From assembly GCF_014205635.1 (NCBI RefSeq), contig NZ_JACIIV010000011.1:1-64000 (forward strand): 64,000 bases of DNA, in the 5' to 3' direction. Below the pieces are notes generated by a model. It made no database searches, had not been told where the DNA came from, and was given only the letters and a program-made list of their open reading frames with translations. Source of the DNA: Polymorphobacter multimanifer. Its GTDB lineage: Bacteria > Pseudomonadota > Alphaproteobacteria > Sphingomonadales > Sphingomonadaceae. Made by a program: the position numbers and the translations under genes. Below are positions 1-8,822 of this stretch, piece by piece (position 1 is the stretch's first letter; each line of letters opens with the position of its first letter).

Positions 1-279
1 GCATCCGGTGCCGGCCTGAACGACACCGCCCGCGCTCGCACCGCTCACATCGCCCTATCGGCCCGCGAACAACGCTGACTTCTTCAACACAATCGGGTCG
101 AGAGCGGCCTTTACCGCGTAACTTTACTCCTTCCGTGTCAGCTCGTGAACGCTACACTAAGGTGTGACACAAGGGTGCGCCACAAAGATGACGTCTACAA
201 TATATCTCAATAGCTTACCGGCTCAATCAACTCACTCTTCCCATCCTTTCGGGTGCACCATTTTTTTCGACATTGCAGA
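1..279. other. Left edge, no gene supported
   Basis: A 25-codon open stretch enters from the left on the plus strand and stops at bases 76-78. It could be the tail of a gene cut by the window edge, but it is too short to recognise. From about base 80 to 279 the sequence is visibly less GC-rich than what follows, and I see no gene, RNA or repeat in it. Confidence 0.3.
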
Positions 280-1080
280 TCAGGCGCGGGTCCAGCCGAA
301 GCAGCCGGTGGGGACGCCTGAGCCGCTGACGAGCAGGGCGCCGCGGGGGTAGAGACTCCAGCGACGATCGGGCGCCATGGCGACGACGACGACGCCCATG
401 GCAGGGTCGGTCCAGACCAGCCGGGCGTCGGTGGCGGCGAGGACGTCGATGACCTGGCCCGGAGTGACATCAGGGCGGAAGACGATGGTGGTGAAGCGCT
501 GGTCTTCAGCTGGGCGGAGCGACCAGGCGGCGGCGCCGGTGGCGAAAGCGGCAAGCAGAACGACGGCGGTGGTAGCGTTGCGGCGACCCGGACCCGGCAT
601 GGGGCGGCCGCGCATGAGCAGCCAGCCGATGGCGAGCGGCACGAGGCCGAAGACGACGAACCAGACGAGATCCCAGACCAGCGGATTGGGACTGTCCACC
701 CGGATGCGGTGGATGCCGAGCACCCAGTGCGAGGCGATGCTGTCGAGCACATGCCAGGCGCCGACGCCGATGAGCAGGCCGCCGCCGAGGTGCCTGGCCG
801 GCGGCAGGGCAGCGCGGCTGCGCCAGAGGCCGATGAGGCCGACGGCAGTGATGATGTACATCAACGCGTGGAACCAGCCGTCCCACAGCGCCTGCAGGCG
901 CAGGCTGTCGACGCCGGGGACGAGGCTGAGCAGATGGTGCCATTGCAGGATCTGGTGGAGCAAAATGCCATCGAAGAAGCCGCCGAGGCCGATGCCGACG
1001 ATGATGCTCGCTCGTGTGGAGGAGGGCTGCGTGGGGGAGGGCTTTTGCATGGGCTGGCTCCGCTTCTGCGGGTCAACCAT
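280..1080 (-). CDS. DUF2243 integral membrane protein
   Basis: The protein (266 aa) has several hydrophobic segments and the glycine/histidine-rich start typical of DUF2243 (GLGGFFDGILLHQILQWHH near residues 32-50), followed by further His-containing membrane segments. DUF2243 proteins are multi-pass inner-membrane proteins of unknown function. About the last 90 residues, after the membrane part, look soluble and are not recognised. An internal Met at residue 11 is an alternative start. It lies 20 bases after the nitrilase gene on the same strand and is probably the last gene of that unit. Family assignment is fairly sure; function is unknown. Confidence 0.75.
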   Translation of the reverse strand: MVDPQKRSQPMQKPSPTQPSSTRASIIVGIGLGGFFDGILLHQILQWHHLLSLVPGVDSLRLQALWDGWFHALMYIITAVGLIGLWRSRAALPPARHLGGGLLIGVGAWHVLDSIASHWVLGIHRIRVDSPNPLVWDLVWFVVFGLVPLAIGWLLMRGRPMPGPGRRNATTAVVLLAAFATGAAAWSLRPAEDQRFTTIVFRPDVTPGQVIDVLAATDARLVWTDPAMGVVVVAMAPDRRWSLYPRGALLVSGSGVPTGCFGWTRA

Positions 1081-1100
1081 GGGGCGGCGGGGTTGTTCCG

Positions 1101-2027
1101 TCAGTCTTCGTGGCGGCGGGGGCTGACATTGATGCGGGGGCGTTCATCGACATGGAGCGTGAACAGGTCCGGCCGGGCATAATGGCCGCTGACATCGAGA
1201 TCGAAGCGCGCGCCGGGGAGGCTCGCCAAGTCGATTTCGGCGGTGAGCAGACCGGGCTCGGGGCCGAGCGGGCCGGCGAGGATGTCTCCCAGCGGGCCGA
1301 TGATGAGGCTGCCGCCGGCGATGAGCGGGCGGCCGGCGGGCCAGTTGGCGATCGGCGTTTGGGGTGCCGGTTGCGACTGGCAGGCGCTGATGACGAACTG
1401 CCGGCCTTCGTTGGCGATATGGCGCATGGTGGCGCGCCAGATGTCGCGATCATCGACGGTGGGGGCGCACCAGATGTCGGGCCCCTTGGCGTACATGGCG
1501 GCGCGGAACAGCGGCATCTGGTTCTCCCAGCAGATGGCGGCGATAAGCTTGCCGGCGGGGGTTTCCACGACCGGCATGGTGCTGCCATCGCCTTCGGCCC
1601 AGATCAGCCGCTCGATGGCGGTGGGCTTCAATTTGCGGTGGTGGGCGATGAGACCGGCTTCCGGAGTGATGAAGACGGCGGTGCAGAAGAGCGAGGCGCC
1701 GGCGCGCTCGATGATGCCGACCACGAGCGTGGCGCCGGTGCGGGCGCTGAGGCCGGCGAGGGCGGCGATCTCGGGGCCATCGAGGGTGACGGCGGCGGCA
1801 TGATATTCGGCGAAGCGGGCGCGGCCTTCGGGCGTGCGGAAGCCGAGCTGGGCGCCGAAGGTTTCGCCCTTGGGGTAGCCGCCGAGAAGGGCTTCGGGGA
1901 GGACGACGAGGCGGGCACCGCTGGCGGCGATCTCGGCTTCGCAGGCGAGGATGTCCGCCAGGGTGGCGGCGGTGCCGGCGGGATTGCTGCCCATCTGCAG
2001 GGCGGCGACGGGGAAGGGGGTGTGCAT
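1101..2027 (-). CDS. Nitrilase (carbon-nitrogen hydrolase family)
   Basis: Predicted 308-residue cytoplasmic enzyme that hydrolyses organic nitriles to carboxylic acid and ammonia. The catalytic triad is visible: Glu in [11 protein letters not shown] (about residue 45), Lys in HRKLKPT (about 132) and Cys in AICWENQMP (about 166). The GGYPKG and CWEN contexts match true nitrilases better than amidases or beta-ureidopropionases. I chose the ATG giving [11 protein letters not shown]; an in-frame TTG 12 codons upstream is less likely because family members begin close to the first beta strand. It follows the DUF6607 gene, whose stop lies 38 bases upstream. Substrate unknown. Confidence 0.85.
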   Translation of the reverse strand: MHTPFPVAALQMGSNPAGTAATLADILACEAEIAASGARLVVLPEALLGGYPKGETFGAQLGFRTPEGRARFAEYHAAAVTLDGPEIAALAGLSARTGATLVVGIIERAGASLFCTAVFITPEAGLIAHHRKLKPTAIERLIWAEGDGSTMPVVETPAGKLIAAICWENQMPLFRAAMYAKGPDIWCAPTVDDRDIWRATMRHIANEGRQFVISACQSQPAPQTPIANWPAGRPLIAGGSLIIGPLGDILAGPLGPEPGLLTAEIDLASLPGARFDLDVSGHYARPDLFTLHVDERPRINVSPRRHED

Positions 2028-2065
2028 CGCGCCGACGCTAGGGCCGGCGCGATGCACGGGCAAGA

Positions 2066-3049
2066 TCAGCGCGTCGCCACTTGTGGGCGGGTACTGGTGA
2101 GGATGAGGGCTCGCGCTTCGTCGCCGGCGGCTTTGGTGTTGACCTTGCCGGCCTCGACCTCATCGGCGAGGGTCATCAGCCGCTCGGAGGTGACGCTGCC
2201 CCAATCGGCCTGTTCCTTGATGCGGATGCCCTTGTCGCGCGCCATCACCTCGGCCCAGGCGGCGCGGACGACAGCCCAGTAATCGCTGGTGGCGGCCCAG
2301 TAGCTGTCGGCGCGGGCGGCGTTGAAGCCGTCGAACTTCTCGTAGCTGTTGAGGCCGGCTTCCTGAACTACAGGCTTGTCCCCGGCCATCTTCATATTGT
2401 CCTGCCAGTGTATCCAGCCAGCCGGCGTCGGCTGGTGGCGGTTGATTGCCATGTAGCGATCATAGGCGGGCTTGCGGACTGCATCGCGCCTGGCGAGCGG
2501 GCGCCACGTCCAGTTGCTGCGCCAGCGCGGCACGCCGCCTTCGTTGGAGAACTCGCCCCAGCCGCCATAACGCGGGGAATCATCGGTCTGCCACACGGTC
2601 TGCGACCAGCGGCCCTTGCGCATCCGTTCGGGCACGGCTTCGAGCTCCCATTGGTCGGGGCCCTTGTAGGTGAGCAGCTGGGCTGGCTCAAAGGTCCAGT
2701 CCTGCCGCCAATGCTTGATGACGAAGGCCTTGCCGTCCTTTTCCGCCACCAGCATATGCTGGAGGACGATCGTGCGTGGCGTGTCCTCGATCACGCGCAC
2801 CACCTCATGGCCGCCCGAGGGCTTGGCTTCGTGCAGCTTGTAGGCGGCATCCCAGGCGGTGGTCTCCTTGAAATCGAACTTCACCTTGTAGTTGCCGGCC
2901 ATGCCGAGGATGGCGGCGCGGTCGGCCTCGTACTTGGCCTGGGTGGCGGCATCGGCAGAGATGGGGCCGTGCGCGTGAGCAGCGACGAGCGGCAGGATGC
3001 TGCCAAGGGGGGCGGTGGCGAGCAGCAAGGCGGCGAGGAAGCGGGTCAT
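2066..3049 (-). CDS. DUF6607 family exported protein
   Basis: This 327-residue protein starts with a clear signal peptide ([20 protein letters not shown], cleavage probably after AHA or AHAHG) and is otherwise soluble, with many Trp and charged residues, so it is likely periplasmic or surface-associated. It resembles DUF6607 proteins, which are often encoded beside TonB-dependent heme or iron receptors; the function is not known to me. It lies 46 bases downstream of such a receptor gene on the same strand. The gap carries a Fur-box-like sequence, so it may have its own iron-responsive promoter as well as read-through. Confidence 0.7.
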   Translation of the reverse strand: MTRFLAALLLATAPLGSILPLVAAHAHGPISADAATQAKYEADRAAILGMAGNYKVKFDFKETTAWDAAYKLHEAKPSGGHEVVRVIEDTPRTIVLQHMLVAEKDGKAFVIKHWRQDWTFEPAQLLTYKGPDQWELEAVPERMRKGRWSQTVWQTDDSPRYGGWGEFSNEGGVPRWRSNWTWRPLARRDAVRKPAYDRYMAINRHQPTPAGWIHWQDNMKMAGDKPVVQEAGLNSYEKFDGFNAARADSYWAATSDYWAVVRAAWAEVMARDKGIRIKEQADWGSVTSERLMTLADEVEAGKVNTKAAGDEARALILTSTRPQVATR

Positions 3050-3078
3050 GCGGGGTCTCCTGTGGTTTGAATGCTAAT

Positions 3079-3100
3079 ATCAGTAGGAGTCATTATCAAT
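3079..3100 (-). promoter_or_regulatory. Fur-box-like site before the DUF6607 gene
   Basis: The minus strand reads TTGATAATGACTC followed by an A/T-rich stretch, close to classic Fur operators. The same 13 bases with one change occur before the receptor gene at 5360-5372. The site ends about 30 bases upstream of the DUF6607 ATG and overlaps the receptor stop codon. Recognition is by eye only. Confidence 0.5.
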
Positions 3101-5309
3101 AGCGGAGAATGAGGCTGGCGCTGAAATTGCGGCCGGGCTGGGTGAAGGCATCGGCGATGGCGCTGGTGCCGGCAAGGCCGCGGACATCGTTCCACCACCA
3201 GTAGCGGCGATCGGTGAGATTGAAGAGGCCGATGCGCGCCGTGGCGAAGGGAGTGATCTGGAATGCGGCGGTGATGTCGACAATGGTGAAGGCCGGCGAG
3301 CCGAAGCAGGCGGGCGTGCAGGCTTCGGCGATGTCGGCCTGGGCCTTGCCGGCGCTGTGGGTGACGATGAGCTGGGTTTGCAGTCGCCCATCCAGCCCGC
3401 GCCAGCCGAGGCCGGCGACGAGATTGAACGGGTCGATCGGCGACAGCGGCGCTTCGGGTATGATGGTGCCGTTCGGCAGCGCGCCGCTGCTGGTGCCTTG
3501 TGCCCAGGCGGCCGCGGCGTTGAGGGTGAAGCCAGCGCCCAGCGCAAGATCGGCCTTGAGTTCGATGCCTTCGACAGCGACGCGGCCGAAGTTGATAAAC
3601 TGGAAGATGGCGGGACTGGCGGGGGTGAAGGCACCGCCGATGACCTGCTGATCGATGAAGTTGCGGTAGCGTGCGGTGAAGGCGGTGAGGTTGGCGTTGA
3701 GCACCGCACCGGCAACCGCAGCATCGCGCAGCCGCAGCCCGGCCTCGAAACTGCGGCTGGTTTCGGGGCGCAGATCGGGGTTGGGGATCGAGGCATAGCC
3801 CTGCAGCGGGTTGGCGAAGCCGTTGTTGACCTGGCTCGGCGTCGGGCTGCGGAAGCCTTCGGCATAGCTTGCGGCGAGCCCCAGCACCGGCGTGGCCCAG
3901 ACGACGGCACCGAGCTTGGGGGAGACGCGGCTCCCCGATTGCGCCGCACTGTTGCCGGGGAAGGTGGCATCGGGGCGCGGGGTGAGCTCGAAATGATCGA
4001 AGCGCACCGAGGGGTAGAGCAGCGCGCGGCCGCCGCCGAGATCGAGCGTGCCGGCGATAAAGGCACCGGCCTGGGTATAGTCGGTATCGGGGAAAGCCTT
4101 GATCGGGAAGGGTTCACCCGCCGGCGGGACGGTGCCGTCGCGAAGCCCGGTCTGGAGGGTCTTGCTCCAGTCCCCGCCGATCAGCAGGCGCTGCGCGGTG
4201 TCGCCGAAGCGCAGGGCGAGCTGGCCGTTGGCGCCGGTAACGCGGTTGTCGAAGCTGTTGTCACGCGTGCGATCGGCGGCGGTGTTGCGGTCTTCCAAGG
4301 CGAACTGGCGGGTGCGGCTGTCCTGATGATAGCCGATCAGGAAGGCGCTCTCGACGGTCTCGGTGCCTTCGTAGCGCCAATCGAGACTGGCGCGGTTGCG
4401 GGTGGTGGTGTCGTCGGTGCGCAGGTCGAGGACGCTGGTCGCTGCCAGGGGGGGCACGCCGCGGCCGCTTCGGACATCGGTGGTTGTGGCGCGCGCCACA
4501 TGCTCGCCGGTCAGGCGCAGCCGGTGGCCGCCGCCCAGATCGAGCACGAGTTTGGCGAGGACCGAGTCGCTGTCGGTGGCTTGCGGGTTGGGAGCGGTGC
4601 GCAGCGGGCCATCGACCTCGAGACGGCCAAAGTTCTGCAGCGGGCCGGAGTCGCGACGGCTATAGGCGATGAGCGCCGACAATGGGCCTTCGCCCAATGC
4701 CAGCATGATCGACTTGCCCCAGCCTTTATCGGCGCCGCTGTAGCCGAGGCGGGCGCGGACGGCGACGTTCTGGCCAGGCCGCAGCAGGTCTTCAGGGTCG
4801 CGCGTGGTGAGGCTGACGGCGCCGGCCAAGCCGTCCGAGCCATAGAGGGCGGAGGTGGGGCCGCGCAGGAACTCGACCGACTTGATGAGATCGAGATCGG
4901 CATAATCGCCGCGACCGACTGCCTGGGCACCGAAGGCGAAGCTGTCGGGCACGCGGATCAGATCCTGCTGGATGAGGATGCGGTTGCCGCTGAGGCCGCG
5001 GATGGTGAAGCCGGAGTTGCCGTCGCGGCCGGTGGTGCCCAGCGCCGCACCCGGCCGGCTGGGCTGGCTGCGGACGCTGATCCCCGGCTCGAAGCGGACG
5101 AGATCCTTGATGTCATCGATGAGCAGGTTCTCGATGTCCTCGGCGGTGATGACCGAGACGGTGGCGGGCACATCGCTGATGCGCGTCGCAGTGCGGGTGG
5201 CGGTGACGGTGAGGCCATCCTCGACGATGGCAGCGGTGTCTTCGGCAAGCGCCGGCAGCGGGACGAGGGCGAGCGTTGCCAGGAGCAGGGCGCGGAGATT
5301 GATGGGCAT
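3096..5309 (-). CDS. TonB-dependent receptor, hemoglobin/heme/siderophore type
   Basis: Outer-membrane active-transport channel of 737 residues. A signal peptide (MPINLRALLLATLALVPLPALAED) is followed by a plug domain with TATRTATRISDVPATVSVIT, then FTIRGLSGNRILI and the conserved VEFLRGPTSALYGSDGLAGAV at about residues 140-160, then a long beta-barrel ending in a C-terminal aromatic/basic residue pair (LILRY). Overall it resembles receptors for heme, hemoglobin or transferrin. I moved the start to an internal ATG because it begins a perfect signal peptide. A Fur-box-like site lies about 50 bases upstream, which fits iron repression. DUF6607 follows it. Confidence 0.88.
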   Translation of the reverse strand: MPINLRALLLATLALVPLPALAEDTAAIVEDGLTVTATRTATRISDVPATVSVITAEDIENLLIDDIKDLVRFEPGISVRSQPSRPGAALGTTGRDGNSGFTIRGLSGNRILIQQDLIRVPDSFAFGAQAVGRGDYADLDLIKSVEFLRGPTSALYGSDGLAGAVSLTTRDPEDLLRPGQNVAVRARLGYSGADKGWGKSIMLALGEGPLSALIAYSRRDSGPLQNFGRLEVDGPLRTAPNPQATDSDSVLAKLVLDLGGGHRLRLTGEHVARATTTDVRSGRGVPPLAATSVLDLRTDDTTTRNRASLDWRYEGTETVESAFLIGYHQDSRTRQFALEDRNTAADRTRDNSFDNRVTGANGQLALRFGDTAQRLLIGGDWSKTLQTGLRDGTVPPAGEPFPIKAFPDTDYTQAGAFIAGTLDLGGGRALLYPSVRFDHFELTPRPDATFPGNSAAQSGSRVSPKLGAVVWATPVLGLAASYAEGFRSPTPSQVNNGFANPLQGYASIPNPDLRPETSRSFEAGLRLRDAAVAGAVLNANLTAFTARYRNFIDQQVIGGAFTPASPAIFQFINFGRVAVEGIELKADLALGAGFTLNAAAAWAQGTSSGALPNGTIIPEAPLSPIDPFNLVAGLGWRGLDGRLQTQLIVTHSAGKAQADIAEACTPACFGSPAFTIVDITAAFQITPFATARIGLFNLTDRRYWWWNDVRGLAGTSAIADAFTQPGRNFSASLILRY

Positions 5310-5353
5310 GGGGGTCCTTTGCGGCAACGGGTGCGCTTCATGACCATGCAGCG

Positions 5354-5375
5354 TAATGCGAGTCAATATCAATTA
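5354..5375 (-). promoter_or_regulatory. Fur-box-like site before the receptor gene
   Basis: The minus strand carries TTGATATTGACTCGCATTA, an imperfect palindrome resembling the proteobacterial Fur operator. It shares TTGATAxTGACTC with the site before the DUF6607 gene. It lies 45-66 bases upstream of the receptor ATG, a normal operator position. Confidence 0.55.
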
Positions 5376-5538
5376 TATGCGATGTCAGGATTTGGCCGAT
5401 GAATGCCTTCTGAATAATTGCGGTTAGTTGGGAAATTGCGCGGCGGATTGGGATTTTGTCCAGACAGCTGTTCTGCCGCGACAGGCGGCGGATTCTTAAG
5501 TCATTGAAATAACAGGTTCTGGGGACGGGCTGAAAAAC

Positions 5539-5554
5539 TGGCACGGCTTGTGCA
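5539..5554 (+). promoter_or_regulatory. Sigma-54-like promoter of the UrcA gene
   Basis: The sequence TGGCACGGCTTGTGCA matches the -24/-12 pattern (TGGCACG, four bases, TTGCA) with one mismatch at the -12 element. It lies about 60 bases before the UrcA ATG. No activator site was identified, so this is a candidate only. Confidence 0.4.
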
Positions 5555-5613
5555 AAGCATTTGGCATCGGAGGCCGGATGGTCCGCTCCTTCGCCAAACA
5601 GAGGATTTCAGCC

Positions 5614-5931
5614 ATGTTCGCCACCCCCGCTTCGCTCTCCCGCAACGTTCTCGGCGCCTTCGGCACCGTGGTTTTCGCCGGCATCTGCCTGATGGGCGCT
5701 ACCGCCCCGGCCCAGGCTTCGGAAACCGTTCGCAGTGCCGTCGTCCGCACCGCCGATCTCAACCTGACCACCGACGCCGGCCGCAGCACCTTCGAGAACC
5801 GCGTCCGCTACGCTGCCCGCAGCGTCTGCACCGGCGCAGCCGATGACCTGCGCGGCAAGCAGCAGACCGCGGCGTGCGTGAAGAGCGCGGTGGCTTCGGC
5901 GCAGCCGGCACGGATGGCCAGCATCGACTAG
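5614..5931 (+). CDS. UrcA family small exported protein
   Basis: A 105-residue protein with an N-terminal hydrophobic export signal ending in TAPAQA, then the UrcA-type pattern: a VRTADLNLTTDAGRS-like strand, RVRYAARSVC and a second cysteine in TAACVKSAV. UrcA proteins are small secreted proteins common in sphingomonads and caulobacters, of unknown function; the two cysteines probably form a disulfide. I chose the ATG that begins the signal peptide rather than one 22 codons upstream. The gene is monocistronic, with a strong terminator about 55 bases after the stop and a sigma-54-like sequence upstream. Confidence 0.75.
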   Translation: MFATPASLSRNVLGAFGTVVFAGICLMGATAPAQASETVRSAVVRTADLNLTTDAGRSTFENRVRYAARSVCTGAADDLRGKQQTAACVKSAVASAQPARMASID

Positions 5932-5987
5932 CCGGTTGCTCCGGCCGGGCGCTCCCAATCCGTCCGACCGCAGGACCGTATGGCGAA

Positions 5988-6015
5988 GGCAGGGCTGGCA
6001 ACAGCCCTGCCTTTT
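5988..6015 (+). terminator. Rho-independent terminator after the UrcA gene
   Basis: A perfect 10-bp stem (GGCAGGGCTG / CAGCCCTGCC) with a 4-base loop is followed by TTTT. Confidence 0.8.
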
Positions 6016-6164
6016 GCCGTTGCAAAACCGCTGCCAGATAGGCTTGGCGTTGGCCGGCGGCAGTGGGTATGGTTGTGCCATGGGGCAGGCGGGGCGGCAG
6101 TTTCGTTCGATCTTGCGCCACGCGGCATCGGCGATGCCGGCCACGCACAGGGAAGTTCGACTGC

Positions 6165-6962
6165 ATGATCCTGGCACTTGCGCACAATCTGGTCGCCATC
6201 GTGGTGGCGATGGTCATCCTCTGGCGCCTGGCGGTGATGATCAAGGATGTGAGCTTTGTCGATGTGGTGTGGGCCTATGGCATGGTCTTCCTGGCGACCA
6301 TCACCGCGTTCATCCTGCTCGATGCGCCGCGCGGTCCGCTGGGCTGGGCGCTGTTCGGGCTGACGACGGCCTGGGGCATGCGGCTCGGCACCCATCTGCT
6401 CATCCGCTGGCGACGGCTGGGGCGTGATCCGCGCTATGACAAGATCCTCAGCTCGGTGATGGCGAAGCGGCAGTGGAGCTTCAGCACCGCTTCGCTTGTG
6501 CAGGTGTTCCTGCTGCAGGGGCCGCTGGTGTGGCTGGTGAGCCTGCCGGCGCAGGCGGGACTGCTCACCGACCCCGGCACGCCGCTCACGCCGCTGGCCT
6601 GGGCCGGGGCGGCGCTGGCGCTGTTCGGCATCGCGTTCGAGACGATCGGCGATGTGCAGCTCGAGACGTTCCGCAAGGATCCGACGCGGCGCGGGCAGGT
6701 GCTCGACACCGGGCTGTGGCGCTATACGCGGCATCCGAACTACTTCGGCGATGCGGTGACCTGGTGGGGGATATGGGCGGTGGCCATTGCGGCCGGTGCG
6801 CCGTTGTGGGTGACTTTGGGGCCGGTGTTCCTGACCTATACGCTCACCAAGTGGAGCGGAGCGCCGATGCTGGAGAAGGGGCTGAAGAAGAACAGGCCCG
6901 GCTATGCCGATTATATGGCGCGCACCTCGGGCTTCTTCCCGCTGCCGCCGAAGAAGCTGTGA
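6165..6962 (+). CDS. DUF1295 membrane protein (steroid-reductase-like fold)
   Basis: Multi-pass inner-membrane protein of 265 residues. The C-terminal half has the DUF1295 signature: GDVQLETFRKDP, GLWRYTRHPNYFGDAVTWWG and a final RPGYADYMARTSGFFPLPP. This architecture is shared with isoprenylcysteine methyltransferases and 3-oxo-5-alpha-steroid 4-dehydrogenases, where the RHPNY region lies near the active site. The substrate is unknown. The ATG that opens the first membrane helix (MILALAHNLVAIVV) was chosen; the longer upstream reading has a polar Arg-rich extension unlike the family. Confidence 0.8.
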   Translation: MILALAHNLVAIVVAMVILWRLAVMIKDVSFVDVVWAYGMVFLATITAFILLDAPRGPLGWALFGLTTAWGMRLGTHLLIRWRRLGRDPRYDKILSSVMAKRQWSFSTASLVQVFLLQGPLVWLVSLPAQAGLLTDPGTPLTPLAWAGAALALFGIAFETIGDVQLETFRKDPTRRGQVLDTGLWRYTRHPNYFGDAVTWWGIWAVAIAAGAPLWVTLGPVFLTYTLTKWSGAPMLEKGLKKNRPGYADYMARTSGFFPLPPKKL

Positions 6963-6981
6963 TGCGCCATGCTTTGGGAAA

Positions 6982-7056
6982 TGGTGCCCGGGGGCGGATT
7001 TGAACCACCGACACGGGGATTTTCAATCCCCTGCTCTACCCCTGAGCTACCCGGGC
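6982..7056 (-). tRNA. tRNA-Phe (GAA)
   Basis: The minus strand folds as a complete cloverleaf: acceptor GCCCGGG/CCCGGGC, a 5-bp anticodon stem GGGGA/TCCCC with loop TTGAAAA (anticodon GAA), T loop GGTTCAAATC and an encoded CCA. It starts 21 bases after the yacG stop codon, so it is probably processed from that transcript. Confidence 0.97.
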
Positions 7057-7077
7057 TCGCCTGAGCGAAGGCGCGTC

Positions 7078-7263
7078 CTAGACCGGGTCTTCGTCGCTGT
7101 CCAGAGGGCTGTTGCCCTGAAGTGCATAGCTTTCGCCGAGCCAGTGCAGGAGGTCACGGTCTGCACAGCCCTTCGAGCAGAAGGGATCGAACGCCGCCAC
7201 GCGGGGCTGGCGGTTGCAATAGGCGCAAGCGCGGGAGGCGGGGGGGCGGGGATCAGCTGACAT
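7078..7263 (-). CDS. yacG: DNA gyrase inhibitor YacG (zinc protein)
   Basis: A 61-residue protein with four zinc-binding cysteines, CAYCNRQP...PFCSKGCADRDLLHWLGE. The C-x2-C...C-x3-C spacing and the DLxxWLGE ending identify YacG, which binds GyrB in enterobacteria and inhibits gyrase. The start overlaps the 3' end of the RNase E/G-like gene, so the two are translationally coupled. An acidic tail (DSDEDPV) is normal for the family. Confidence 0.9.
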   Translation of the reverse strand: MSADPRPPASRACAYCNRQPRVAAFDPFCSKGCADRDLLHWLGESYALQGNSPLDSDEDPV

Positions 7264-8248
7264 GGGGGGCTGATGTGGCGAGTCGGGGGTCCGGGTGCAA
7301 GGTGAGGGCGCCGCCGCGCAGGCGCGATGCCGATTCGAGCAGTGCCGGCCGGGCTTGCAGCCAGTCGATGATCGCCCGCGGCGCATGGAGCGTGGCCGGG
7401 CCATGGCCGTGGCGGGCGGCGCGGCGCAATATCTCCAGTGCGTCGAAGCCGGGGGTGCGAACGGCTTCCATCAGGCTCGGCCGGGTGCGGGGGCGGATGA
7501 TCTGCACCAGGCCGAAGCCGTTGATCGCGGTGGCTTCGTGCGCGCCGGGGAGATGCGCCTTGAGGGCGGAAGCGAGAGCCTGGTCGAGCGACTTGCGAGC
7601 AGCGCCCTGGAGGCTGGGAAAGTCGATGGCGGTGCTGCCCTGCAGATCGAGGCGGCGGATCGCCTGGGCGAGCGGCACGAGTGCTGCATGGGCGAGGGCC
7701 TCGGGGGGCATGTCGCCGTCGATGTCGACCGTGGTCATGGCGGGTGTGGGGGTGATAGTGAGCAGGCCGCCGGGGAAGGCGATGTGGCCGGTGCGGGCCT
7801 GCTCGACGATCTCGGACCAGCCAGCGGCTTCAAGGCGGTCTTCGGGGCCGATCAAGGTTTGCAGCCTGTGGCCAGTGGCCCGCAGCCGCTCGGCAAGGCT
7901 GGCGCCGGGCGTGACGGGCGGGACTGCGGGCAGGGGGCGGGCGCGGGGAAGCCGCGGGCGGGCGGCTTCGGGAAGGGCGGCGCGGGTGATTTCGATGCCG
8001 ATCGTGGCACCTTCGGTCGCATCGGGCAGCGGGGAGAGCAGCAACTCCGTGCCGCAGGGCAGGGTGGCGATACCCCGGCTACCCTGTCCAAGGCCCTTGA
8101 CGAGGATGGTGGTCAGCCGTGCCGGGCTGCGGTGGCCGGGGCGGAGCGGCGCATCCTCGCGTTCGATGTGCGCTTCGAGGATGGTCTCGCCGTCCAGCAC
8201 CAGCGCGCGCGTGGCACCTGGGGCGGTCTCGATGAGGGCATCAGCCAA
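7253..8248 (-). CDS. Short RNase E/G-like protein
   Basis: A 331-residue protein in the place where many alphaproteobacteria carry an RNase E/G gene between maf and yacG. It resembles the catalytic core: LTTILVKGLGQGSRG, IDIDGD-like and TAIDFPSLQGAARKSLDQAL, then FGLVQIIRPRTRPSL. It lacks an N-terminal S1 domain and the CPxCxG zinc-link, and the position expected for the second catalytic Asp appears not to be acidic. The start is TTG (LADALIE), overlapping the maf stop; a longer reading would run inside maf. It may be a reduced or non-catalytic relative. Confidence 0.7.
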   Translation of the reverse strand: MADALIETAPGATRALVLDGETILEAHIEREDAPLRPGHRSPARLTTILVKGLGQGSRGIATLPCGTELLLSPLPDATEGATIGIEITRAALPEAARPRLPRARPLPAVPPVTPGASLAERLRATGHRLQTLIGPEDRLEAAGWSEIVEQARTGHIAFPGGLLTITPTPAMTTVDIDGDMPPEALAHAALVPLAQAIRRLDLQGSTAIDFPSLQGAARKSLDQALASALKAHLPGAHEATAINGFGLVQIIRPRTRPSLMEAVRTPGFDALEILRRAARHGHGPATLHAPRAIIDWLQARPALLESASRLRGGALTLHPDPRLATSAPHVS

Positions 8249-8822
8249 GGGGGAAGCCGGCGCGCAGCAGCAGCCGGCGGGTTTCGGAAAGTGGCAGGCC
8301 GACGATCCCCGACCAGCTGCCGGCGATCCAGCGGATATGGGCTTCGGCAGCACCTTGCAGGGCATAGCCGCCGGCCTTGCCCTGCCAGTCCCCGGCGGCG
8401 ATCAGCGCGTCGAGATCGGTGGCGGCGAGGCGGTGGAAGATGACCTGGCTTTCGGATGCCGTCTCGCGCAGCGCCGCATCGGGGGTCACCAGCGCCACGG
8501 CGGTGTGGACGCGGTGGCGGCGGCCGGACATGAGGGTGAGGCAGCGCCGCGCGGTCGCTTCGTCCTCGGCCTTGGGCAGGATGCGGGCACCGACGGCGAC
8601 GACGGTGTCGGCGGCGAGGACGAACTGCCCCGGGTGGCGGACAGCGACGGCCAGCGCTTTTTCCCGCGCCAGCCGCGCGGCATGGGCGCGCGGCGGCTCG
8701 GCCTTGTGGGGGGTCTCGTCGATGTCCGCCGGGTCGATGGCGGCCGGGGTGATGCCCAGCCGCGCCAGCAGTGCCACACGGCGCGGGCTTGCCGACGCGA
8801 GGATGAGCGTCGGCGCTGGCAT
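8241..8822 (-). CDS. maf: Maf-like nucleoside triphosphate pyrophosphatase
   Basis: A 193-residue cytoplasmic enzyme that removes non-canonical or excess nucleoside triphosphates by splitting off pyrophosphate. The N-terminal LILASASPRRVALL motif is diagnostic, followed by FVLAADTVVAVGARIL (the active-site AADT) and the C-terminal YALQGAAEAHIRWIAGSWSGIVGLPL. The start overlaps the ferredoxin stop in a TGATG, and its stop overlaps the RNase E/G-like start, so the genes are coupled. Confidence 0.93.
   Translation of the reverse strand: MPAPTLILASASPRRVALLARLGITPAAIDPADIDETPHKAEPPRAHAARLAREKALAVAVRHPGQFVLAADTVVAVGARILPKAEDEATARRCLTLMSGRRHRVHTAVALVTPDAALRETASESQVIFHRLAATDLDALIAAGDWQGKAGGYALQGAAEAHIRWIAGSWSGIVGLPLSETRRLLLRAGFPLG

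Noticed and set aside
240..280. Possible terminator at the left edge (GGTGCACC followed by T7)
   Set aside because: The stem is too short and self-complementary, and it lies on the wrong strand for the neighbouring gene.
1014..2282. Long plus-strand open frame opposite the nitrilase gene
   Set aside because: Its Gly/Ala/Asp-rich translation has no family features and it is the antisense of a well-supported enzyme; long antisense frames are expected at this GC content.
3357..5402. Long plus-strand open frame opposite the first TonB receptor
   Set aside because: Antisense shadow with low-complexity composition; the minus strand has signal peptide, plug and barrel.
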